Shown: positions 46,701 through 58,700 of the stretch, one piece after another
Layout of the letters: each line of letters begins with the position of its first letter
How positions within the stretch are numbered: position 1 is the stretch's first letter
Origin: Gyrodactylus bullatarudis
Lineage: Eukaryota; Platyhelminthes; Monogenea; Gyrodactylidea; Gyrodactylidae
DNA length: 64,000 nt
Direction of reading: 5' to 3'
NCBI GenBank assembly: GCA_012064415.1
Contig: SSNU01001268.1
Span: 248,001-312,000, forward strand
Made by a program: the position numbers and the translations under genes
The notes under the pieces: model-generated
What the model was told of the DNA's origin: nothing
What the model saw: the letters and a program-made list of their open reading frames with translations, nothing else
The model's database searches: none

Positions 46701-49700
46701 AGTTTTGATTTTTTACTGCCAAAGGTTTTTCTCGAATAGTTCTACGAGAACATATCTATCGAAAAAGCCTCAATTTTAAAGGGTTTTTAACACTCATAAA
46801 GATTTTAGAAAATTCGAGAACAATTGACAAAACTAAATTAAACTAAAACTCGGATCAACAAGAGAGAAAATAAATAAAATCAAAAAGGGTCAGAGAAATA
46901 AAATGAAATTTCACCTAACACAGTTGACGTACCTGTTGAGACCATTGAAATGGTTCTAAATTAGGCTCCTTGAAAATTGAATAAATTTTTATAAATAAAA
47001 TTAATCTTTAAAAGCATACCTACTCCAAAGTAGATTATTAATATATTTATTATTTTTAAAAGTGAAACTCATAAATTGAAAGAACGTTTAATTCCAGTTT
47101 TTAAGGGTAAAATTAGAAGCACGAAAAATTGAGTTTTTTTTAGCTTTGTTGCGAGGTTCAGAGAGGTTATACAGAGTTTAAAAGCAACTGAGTATATAAA
47201 AGACAAGGTCCTTTTTCATAAGAACATTAAAGTTTACCTTCAAAGGCACTCTAAAAAGAACCTGTTTCATGTAGGTCTACTTGTAAAGGATTTCGGATCA
47301 CATAGTAAAGAAGTGTGAATAAAGTTCGAGCTTAGAATAGTCTAGAAGGATAAAATGTGCAGATTCCATAAATAGTGATGGCAATATCCATCAGATCAAA
47401 AGTGATTTGATCTTGCAATCAAGATCATATTTTATTGATTTTAATATTATTTGTTAAAGTTAAAAAATGCAGTCTTTTAAGAATTCTAATCTTCTTAAAA
47501 TATGAAGAATTAACCTGGTAAGATGACAGGATAGATTTATCAATCAATAAAAACCTAATCTGTGTTCAGAAAAATGATTCCTGTAATCTTCAACTGCCTT
47601 TAGCCTATGTGAGTTTTTCATATTTCTCTCAATTGTTTCTATTCATTGAAGAGTTGAGGTGTTTTTGCCATTAATGAAGTTTTGAGAATTGCACATTTGG
47701 TTTTAATATATCTTCTTTTAATTTTTTAAAATTATAAACCTACGTGGATTTTCGGAAATGTCTGAGAATTCACATGAACAACTAGTTCATAGTAAGTTCA
47801 TGGATTTTTAACATAAAAGATTATTCATAAAATATTGGAAAAAAATCACTTTTTTAATGATGGTGAGATCCGTCAAAATTTTCTTAAAAAAAAACTAACT
47901 CTCTCCAGTTTTTCCTCGTAGAATTGTCGGATTTCATCTATTTTATCCCTGTAATTTTGTGAGATATTGGGTCCAAGAAATTGTGAGATTGAAGCCAACT
48001 CATCGATGTCTTTTTTTTCGAGATCGCTTGCATCTTTAGCCAGGAACTCTTCCAGTTTTTCCCAAAGATTTTGACGTATTTTTAATTTCTCTAGCACCTC
48101 CAATCTACTCAATATTGGCTTGTCAAGACTACCTTCTTCCTTAGCTGATTCTTTGAGCTGTCTCTCGTAACTCAAGAGAAGCTCAAAATAAACTGATGGG
48201 GCGTTGAGTTCACCTTGGGATTCTTCTATAGTTTCTCGAGTTTTGTTAATCAACTCTAGGAGGTTATTACGATGATTTTTTATCGATTCATTTATATTAT
48301 TTGGAGATTTGCTCCAAGATTTTTGATCTTCATTAAATTCCTAAAATAAGGAGAATTTTTAAATTTCTTTGAGTTAGGTTCTAAACTCATTTGGAAGGTT
48401 TAGAGAACAACAAGCGTATATTTGAGTGATAAACGTTATATTTCGCCGGGTCTCTTCAGACTCTACCCCGGTAACATTTAAATACTAATTATAATAATCA
48501 AATAGGGACCTTCCATTGGTTCATTTTCTTATTCACNNNNNNNNNNNNNNNNNNNNNNNNNNNNNNNNNNNNNNNNNNNNNNNNNNNNNNNNNNNNNNNN
48601 NNNNNNNNNNNNNNNNNNNNNNNNNNNNNNNNNNNNNNNNNNNNNNNNNNNNNNNNNNNNNNNNNNNNNNNNNNNNNNNNNNNNNNNNNNNNNNNNNNNN
48701 NNNNNNNNNNNNNNNNNNNNNNNNNNNNNNNNNNNNNNNNNNNNNNNNNNNNNNNNNNNNNNNNNNNNNNNNNNNNNNNNNNNNNNNNNNNNNNNNNNGA
48801 GTCTGAAGAGACCCGGCGAAATATAACGTTTATCACTCAAATATACGCTTGTTGTTCTCTAAACCTTCCAAATGAGTTTAGAACCTAACTCAAATATTCT
48901 TGATGAAGTTCGTAAATATTATCGTTCAAATTTCTTTTTATTTAACTGTGATCGTACAAGATTTTTTTTCAAAAAAAAATTAAAAGATAATCTTAGTAAG
49001 CATGAAGACAAGATTAACCCTACAGTCCCGGAAATTCGCACTCAATCTTTAGTCATCAAGAAAGATTCGTTATATGGTTCGTTAAAACGCTGATTACGAA
49101 TCTACAGTTGAGTCATTTTTTGATAAAAGCATTTTTTTAACAGAGAAAGTTCAGGCGATTGCATATTTGAATTCTACATGTATGATTATTCGATAAAAGT
49201 TATCTTACTTTCTGTCTATGACTCTGGAGAACAAAAAAGTTTTAAACAAAAATTAATGATTTGAACAAAATCAACTTTCTTTGAATTAGTTTTGCACGTG
49301 TGTAACGAACGATAGAGCTACGATATAAGAAACGATATGTGATAGAAATAACTTAGTGGGAGGGTTAAAGCAAAGAAAAATCTTGGAATTAGTTCTAATT
49401 TTTGAAAGCTTTAAATGATCAATTTTGAAATAATTTTTTTGATGGAAGTTATATGAAAGCTGGAGCTTTCTTTCACGTTTAAAGAGTTATTTATTTTTCT
49501 AAGGACTTAGCAAATTGGTTTTTAAAAGAATACGTTCTAAATATTTGACTAGATTTTCAGAAAATCACCCTTTTTTAAGTAATTTTGATTAGCATCAGGG
49601 AGAAGTTATTTTTATGAATTTTATAAATTTTGTAGCTTAATGAATTTCCTTTCTAAAGCGAGGTGTAAAAAAGTATTTCAAATTATCTCTCGAGAAAGTG

Positions 49701-52700
49701 GAACAATGCGACATGAAGGGTTAAAACTTTCTTAACTTTTTATAATCAAAATACAATAATTTTATTCAACTATGAAATGTAATATTATTTATTTATAGTA
49801 ATATCGTCATTGGATACGCAATTTATATGAACCATTGTAATTTCTCTCTCAAATGAATGTGAGAGAAAGAAAACGCAGGAAAATCATCAAAAAGTTTGTA
49901 TGACTCACCTCTGTTAATGAAAAACATAGAAACGACATCTTCTATTACTTATAATTATAATTGGAAATATATATACAGTATTCATTTATTGTTACCAGTA
50001 AAAAAACATCAATATTATCCTTACCAACCGATAATTCATTGAATTAGCCTTTTGGGTATTAGTTAAAATAGGGATGAAAATACTTTCGTATCCCATGAAC
50101 TTTAGATCTGCTTGAATATGAGTTTTAATTATGACTAAGGTTCGTCCGGGAACATACAACTGGAAAGTTGCCAAATTTAGATTAAAACAAAATTTCAAAA
50201 TTTTTTATCAAGAGTTGTTTATATCTCTACAACGTTGATAAAAATTGCATGTTAGTGCTGCTATCAAATGAAATACAGATTGGAAAAAGAAAAATATTTT
50301 CTCCAAAAAGCTTAATATTTGATGCTTCCATTAGGTAAGTATCATTAAAAAAACGATTCCAAAATATTTTTTAATTTTTCCCTAAATGTGAGTGGAAATT
50401 TCAATTTTCAAAGATCAATATAATAAAGTCGAGTTTCTGCGGCCATTTGATAGAAAATAAGAGAAGAAGAAAAAGTTTTTTTTGGAACCTTATGTTTTTA
50501 ATTTTATTCAGATATGCATAATTTCAATCGATGATTTCAAATTTTCAAATATGCGCCACCATTAGAGTACCGCTCTTCTTCGAAAAAATAGCGAAATTCA
50601 ATAATTAACTTATTTGGTAATGTTCAAAACATGAGCATTTTAATCATGCTAAAATTTTTGCTTGAAATACTCTAATCTAGGAGTCGGAAATTTTCTAAAA
50701 GCTAATTTCAAAATTTAAACGGGCTTAGATTTGAAATTTGTACGTAATAATAAATACAAAATGTGGTCTAAGCACTATACCACCTGTGCCAAGCCGATAA
50801 AAGTTATTTTTAATATTAGCAATAGTATTATCTTTTTAATCTGACTTGGAATCCAAAAATATTTGAGCTTTTTAAAATATATAAGTTTATCTATAGGAAT
50901 TGAACACACATCTGCGAGTTAGAAAAATCCTTTAGAAGAAAAGTAGTGCTCTAGCCACTATTTTTCAATGAATTTTACCATGAGAAATAAGAAATTTTGA
51001 ATTATTAGATACGCATGATCTTTTTGAATCAGATTTTCACGTCAAATTAATATCAAATTATATAAAAATTCCAGTCAATTTGGGAACATGGGAAATGGCA
51101 TATCAGAACATCAAATTTTTTAAATCAAGTTTTCGAATACGGCAAGCATGAAATAGAAAAGAGTTTATGAAAAAAACAATAGCATCAATTCGATAAGTTA
51201 AAATTTTCTCCAACCTCATATTTAATTCACAGAGATTCAATTCAATAAAAACTTTTATAAACTCACCTTAATCTTTTCAGTACAATCAATGACATCTTGT
51301 AGTTTTTCATTAAGGAATTTGGATCCGATTAAATTTTCTGCCATCTTTCCCATCTCACAAAGGGAAGTTGTTGAGAGAAGAAAGTTTGATATCTCATACG
51401 CAGTTTGGGTCAGCTCATAAATTTGAAAGGACTGGATTTCATATTCACTGATCCAATGATCAATCATTTTCAGAGCATCAGGGCTAATTGTGGTACTTGA
51501 TTTCTTGGCTGAATCATTCATCAGGAGTTGGAGTTCTTGTTGGATTTTGGTAATTCTCGAACTATTTTTGCCAAATATTTCCTGATGAAAAATTTAGATT
51601 ATTTTTAGCCACATTTATAGAGTAAATCATCAAATTTTTGAGCAAAAATTGAGAATTCTCGCAAATAAATTCAAGATTTTTCTACTTTAAATTATAAAAA
51701 AGTTATCAAATTTAACTTTTAAACAAATTTACATAGTATTTATCCAAGAAATTTTCAAGATCCTCCTGTAACTTGATATTTCCTAAAGGCATTTCCTTGA
51801 TCTGATTAAGCAGAATGTTTCCTTCCTCAATTGTTTCATGGACCTTGGCCAACCATTCACCAATATGACCATATTTCTTTGGTAGGGCGTGGAAAAAATT
51901 CAGTCGAAGTTTGCCAAAAATGATCAAGTACTCAGACCAGATTTCCATAAATCGACGACTTTCAATATCTGATATATTCACCGCGTCCTTAAGCTGATTG
52001 GGCAAATAGACAACCTTTTGGTACAGGGCAGTGGCAAGCTCAAATACTTTCATCAAACTGAGCATATCTTTTTGTGTGTTTGTTGTTGTGATTATTTCAA
52101 TAATTTTTGGAAGATCTTGGAGTGCCAGGTCTAGTTGATGTTGAAGGTCACTCTCACAGGACTAAAGATATTTTAAAATAAAATAATTTGAAAGAAAAAC
52201 TAATGATTGCAACGAAATTTACTATTTTTATAAAAAAATTAAATAAATAAACATACATAATTTTCCTGATTTTTATTGTATCAACCCTTACTTTTGTCGG
52301 CTTTCTTCAGACCAAAAACCAACTACAGATATATTATTAATCTGTAATAGATGTGTGGTCTGAAGAGGACAGATAAAATAAGATATTATTTCATACCTCA
52401 GATATTTAACTATTCAAATATTTTAGATGATCCGATTTTCGTTGTCTTGAAAAAACTCTTTTATTATGAAAAAACTTTATTAAAATTTGAAATATTCAGA
52501 TATCACTATAGAGAATTTCAAATCTAATTTTGGCTTATATCATAGACTTATAAATTTTCAACAATCTTATCAAAATACATGGACACAGTCATATTATATT
52601 TAGAATGTTTAAATGAAAACAACAAATATTGGTGTCACAACAAGAAAATCTATTCACGCATGTTAAATGGATTTTTTTCTGATTTTGATGTTGATCCACA

Positions 52701-55700
52701 TGTAAAGTATCAGTCCGGCAATCAAGGTGAGATTCGAATAACGGTCTTGAGTCATCATGATCGAATGTAATCTTGAAAATTTTAGAAAAATTTATCAAAA
52801 GAACTACGATTAAAAAAGTTATTCACAAAAAAACTCAAGTCACTCAAGTCAAAGGATAAGAAAAGAAAAAGTACTCACAGATTTCATCTCATTTCCCGAC
52901 ATTGGGTAAGCTTTGAGAAATTGAGCAACATAAGTCATTATTGACTTTTCATCAGGCTTATCGACGTCAACGTCTATAAAAGAGAAAGTTTGAACGATTC
53001 TAAAGATGGAAAAAATGAAAGTGTTTTCATACCTTCTGGATCTAAGAGCTTCGGAATACCTAGGTATGTTTCTGCTGTTTTAAATGCATGGCGAAGTTTC
53101 TCAATATTCGACTTTTGAGCAATCTCATCAAGATTAACAAGATTCGGATCGATTCTATGAACCATGGCATTGAAAGCAAGACCGTCTCGCCAACTAGAAC
53201 CAAAGTTCCTAACTTCGAAACGATAGCTATAGTGAAAAGAATGAACAATCATTTTGATCAATGTCTTATGTTAAAGCGTTTATTTCGCCAAGCGATGCTA
53301 CTTACGTAAGAGTATCTATTTTTCTAATGAGTAAAATTCACATTATTTATTTAAATATTAATGTAAGTATCAAGTTTATGTAGGATTTAACTGAAAAAAA
53401 TTGTCGTAAATTTGGTCTTGTTGATTCAAATTTTGCTAGTTTTCCTCATATTAGAGACTGAAGAAGTTCAATTCTTCAACAGTTACGAAGATGAAAAAAG
53501 GGAGGACGAAGGGTTGATGGGGAAGTGAGAAATTTAATATATTCTAAAACAAAAGTCATTGAGTTTATTCCATAGTTAGTGGACTCTTTATGTGATAAAA
53601 ATTTATTTCAAATTTAACGGATATTTACAAATTATACTGTTTTTCAGGCGATAATTCCTCTAATTCTGACATGAAGATGAGAATTTACTATTTTTACAAA
53701 AATTTACTCCAGATGGTCAGAAATCCTGACTCATAAATTATGTTCGGAATTACTTATTATAAAAAATAAGCCGATAACTTGATATGAAAAAATTCGAAAA
53801 AAATTTCGTAAAAAGAAGCTAATTTTTACTTTTTAAACTTATGAGCTCAACATTTTTATAGATTTCAAAGATTTGAAGCGATGAGATACTGATATTTGGG
53901 CTCAACATTAGACAAAAGACGAATTCGAGCTCATTCCATTCTGAAATTTCAAAAATAATTTTATTCGTGTCCATCCGGTGATACTTGGGCCCTCTTATAA
54001 AGTTTTTCTGACCAGAAAATCTTAAAGAACCTTAGTTCTGTCGAATATGGACTATACTCAAAATCTTCTTCGAAATTTTTATTTTCTGTAATCTCAATAA
54101 ATATTCAGTTGTGCACAAGTTTTGGTGTGTGAGAATGGAAATCTAAAGTAGGACAAATATATTTAAAATCAAATTCATTAACTTTTCTCAAAAGTACACA
54201 GTACAGTATAAGTGATTAGTAATCACTGATTACTTACTCCTTGAAGACATTGCCGACCCATTTCAAAAGGGCTTTTTTAGCAGTTGCTATCGATCGATTT
54301 CTTTGGTCCATATTCATGAGTTTGTAAAGTTTATCATCTTGCTCTTCAATCTAAATTTATATGGGATAATTTTTGCGTTTAATAGACTACGTAATATTGA
54401 AGAGCTTTAAAAAATGAATACACATTATTAAAATAAACCCTATTTAAATTTAAGAGTCCTAGATTTGAATCATCATCAAGGAGTAAAAATGATTTTTAAA
54501 GTTAATAGTTTCACCAATTTTTAAATTCTTTTACTAATTTTACAATAATGTTTACCATTCTGATCAGAATTTAATTTGCTACCGTTTGGTATAAAAATCT
54601 CAAAAATGTGAAATTTTTGGTTTAAAAAATGTTTAAGATACCTAATAGACCTACTAAGTATGTCGATAATACAAAAATATTTTTTTTTCTCTGAAATATC
54701 AGGTGTCCCCTTTCCCACACGCCAAACCCAAGGACATCCGTATTCAACTCTGATTTGTTTAGATTATTTTTTGATATTTTTTTCGAAAATTCGAACCAAT
54801 AGGAATATTGAGGCTTTCAGGAGGGGCTCACAAGAATAAATTTATCGTGAAACTCACATGAAAATGTAGAATTATGGTCCATATAAGGCCAAGGATAATT
54901 GTTGGTTTGCCATCGACTAAATCTCCAGCGTTAATATTGACCATTTTAACATTGAGGGATTCAAGAAAATCAAGAGCTCTCTTTACGTTACTAAGACAAT
55001 GGACCTTTTGCATATTTTCTCGAATGTCAATTGGCTAAAAGAGGTTAGTTTATTGGTTACAGGATTTTATCAAAACTTTAAAACCCCTTCTTAGTGTAAC
55101 ATTTTCAGTTTCTTAACTTTCTAGAACTAATCTGAATTATTAGGATTATTTTATGGTAAAATATCTCCGATCTAAAATAATTATAATAGCGGAATCATTG
55201 AACACAGCCTACTAAGATTTTAAACGAACTTTTCAACTATTTTTATATCGAAAAATTACTATACTTTGATCTTGGTTTTGTGATTCCATGGAAATTAATT
55301 TTAACAAAATAAATTAATTAAAATTATGAAATAAAAAAATTCCCTATTAATGGACTGGTCTTCTCTTCAGAGTTTAAGATAAGTTGTATTAGTGGATTAA
55401 ATATCGAAACGTAAATATAAAAAACGTTCAAAATTTGAAAATTTCCGAAATTTTGTTTATTAAGCCTGAAGCATTTTAAGAGTTTAGTCGGTCTGTCATG
55501 GTGGAATGATTTCGAAATAGCTCAAAGATTATTTAAACAAAATTAGTTTCATTAGTTTTACGAAATTTCCTCAAAGTCTACATCTTTAATATATTTCAGT
55601 TAGTTTCACACTTTAGTTGTTCTTGAAATAGTTCTTTCTTATGCCGAGACCAAGTAATGTTAAAAAAAATAAAAATTAGAAGATCCATTTATTTAAACAT

Positions 55701-58700
55701 TTAGAGATTCAATGTTGAGTTAAAGTTTAGAACTCACAATTTTCCTTCCAGAAAGATATTGAAGGATTTCCAAAAGATAAATCCCATCTCTAATATCTTC
55801 GAATAGATTGACAATTCTTCCTTCAGAGTTATTCTAGAAATATAATTAAATTTGATAAGAAAGTTTTCTGTTTCATATCCTTCTTCTCAATGATTTTAAT
55901 TAGATTCAAGGGTTTTTCTCTTATTACAAAAACAGTTTTCCTAGTTTAAAATGTTGAGTTTATTCCTCTAAATTTGAGAATTTAATGACAGAGCTTATAT
56001 TCCATCGTATCTCATCAAACTATTCCACCGGCTTGATACATACTTTTCGTTCTGATTGGTTCAAATTTTTTTTGTTACCAATTACAAGTTGAGTGTAATT
56101 AAAACTAGTTAATATGAAGATGGGAATTTATGATATTAACAAAATTCTCATTTTTTTCATCAAAAAGTCGAATTTTAAATTTTGGAATCTAGATCATAAG
56201 GCTCGCTTTCCCTATATGGAGAAATGTTGAAAAACCCAATTCATAAGGGAATTAAAGGAAATTAAAAAATTTGAAATAGCGCTAAATTCCCATTTTTAAC
56301 TTTGAGTTGAAAATATTTGCTGATTTCAACGTGAGAGAGTGATCAGAAGTTAATTTTTAGGATCTCGATAAGACAATAAACCGATAATCATCATAAAAAT
56401 TTTGATAAATTTGTCATTTTGCAGGAATCTTGGATTATCAAAATTTCATCGACTTTCAAGTAGGGAATATGGTCAAAAGATAAAAATTGAATTTTGTCAC
56501 AATTATAGGGTGATTCTCAAAATCTGATTCAGCATATTTGATTTCTTTGTCTTATTGTGATTCTAAAAATCATCTTTTGAAATCAGCTAAATTTCTCAAC
56601 TCAAAGTTCAAAAAAATGGGAATTTGGCTCTACTTCAAGATTTTAAATCTGCCATAATTCCCTTAAAAATAGGTTTTTTCAACATTTCTTTTCTCCATAT
56701 CGGGAAAGCGGGATTCCAAAAATTCTTGATTCAATTATTTTTGGATTTACAGTTCGTGTATGAGCATTGAGGATATTTTGGTTAATCTATAGAGCATTTT
56801 ACAGGAATTCATCTAAATGACAAAGAATCTTGGAGATTTTAGACATCGATGACTTGAAAACGAATCTTTTGCTGTATATGAAATTCAAACGAAATATAAC
56901 CAACCTTTTTCAAAACAATTTTTCTGTTGATCTCACTGAAATAAAGTGAGCAACTATATTTTAAACTCAAATTTAACTGATGTGTTTACGTCAATTGAAT
57001 CATTCAAGCTAGAATAAAACTAGAAAAAAGAGTTTTGGCGCAATTCTAAAATAAAAATTCATTCAAGAAGTGGTAAGATAATTTTTAAATTTTAAGTTTC
57101 TTTTAGATTTTAGTCCTTTTTTCAACCAGTAAATGTTCACAAAGTAATTCTAACCTTTATGAAATTTTTAGAATTTACTGTTTTCTGCGGAAAGTTGAGA
57201 ATAAACTCATTTTTTCGAATTCTACTATGTAATGAGCTCATGAGTTGTTGAAATAAAAGTATTTCTGAAAAATCTGACATAAATTTAGCCGTTTTATGAA
57301 TTTAAAAGAATGGTTGAACTTCTTTAGGCAAGTAGAAATTCTTTGTTTAATTTCGATCCTAAATATCAGCATTTAACAGCTTTAAATTTTCGAAATCGAT
57401 AACTATTTTGAACAAAGTCGAAATCCCAAAAATGGCAAACATTTTTCTGATTGAATTTTTTTTCTTTTATGAACTCAATAGCTTATTTCATAATGAGATA
57501 GAGAATTATTTTTGTTCCTCTCTATCTAGTGAAAAATATTGAGTTTTTTGTAAAATTAGTAAAATTAGCTTTAGTTGTTTCGCATTCTTTACTAATTTTC
57601 CACTCGTTAAAAAGGACTCACCTTTGAAAGTACTAAATTTATCCAATTCGTAAATGTTTTCATTTGTACACGCTCCTGTTCATCTAAAAGGGAAAAATAA
57701 TTTATTTATATTAAATCCCTGAATGTACTTTTGAGGAATAACTGTCGATCACGAGTAATATTCTTAGACTTCCTCATTCTCTCAAACATTCTTTTTTAAT
57801 TCTTTCTGTGTTCAAGATAAACTTTCAATGTTTTTCATTCACAAATCCGCGCAAACTCTCGAATCAACATGACATCACCAATGGAAACGAAAAAATGTAA
57901 ACTATATAGAATATTTTTATCCAATATGAACAAAAAACTATGGATGATGATGAATTAAATCCTATTGATTTTCTATTTTTTAATTGATATGTCTGCTAAA
58001 CATTAATTAAATCAGTCAGTTGTTTTTGTGAAAATAAACTTTGACTATTTTATTCTTTGGAACTAGGATAATGATTCAAATTTTAAAACTTTTTTTTGAC
58101 AATTTAAAATACTTTTTCGAGAACCAAATTCTAAATTTTTCATAAAATCGGAAAAAATCAAAAATAAATCCACTATCGAGAATGGTGCGTTTAGGAATAA
58201 AAATCTAATTTTTTAACAATTTTTAGAATTTTCTTTGTTAGGGATTCTTATTAAATTTTTCTTCTATCCAACTACAAGATGTAAAAAGATAATTCAGTTT
58301 TTCAGACAAGAAATCAATTTTTATACAAAGATAAAAAATCATGCAAATTCAAATCCATGGTAACTGAAAAAGAAGCAAATTTATCATGTAAGAATAATAA
58401 TTTTCCCTATATAAACTCTTGTTAAATTTTATATTCTTTAAAGCTCGAGAAAATTCAAAAACGGTTTGAAAATACACGTTTTTTTTCTTGTATTACATGA
58501 TGGCAAGGCATTCAAAATAAAAATGAGTTAATTCCAAAATTAGCGCATTTTTTAATTTTTTTCCAAAATTAGCGCACTTTAAAGGTGTTATTCCAAAATC
58601 AGCGCATATATTTCCAAAGTTAGCGTATCTAGTATATCGAATGTAATATTCGAAATTTTCTGGCTGATTCAGTGTAGTATTTTTTGGATCCGTTAACTCT

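Noticed and set aside
48498..48840. Open frames of about 100 codons across the N run
   Set aside because: They consist mainly of unresolved bases and are artefacts of the gap.
58530..58630. CRISPR-like array
   Set aside because: Spacers are irregular and short, the repeats vary, and the host DNA is eukaryotic.
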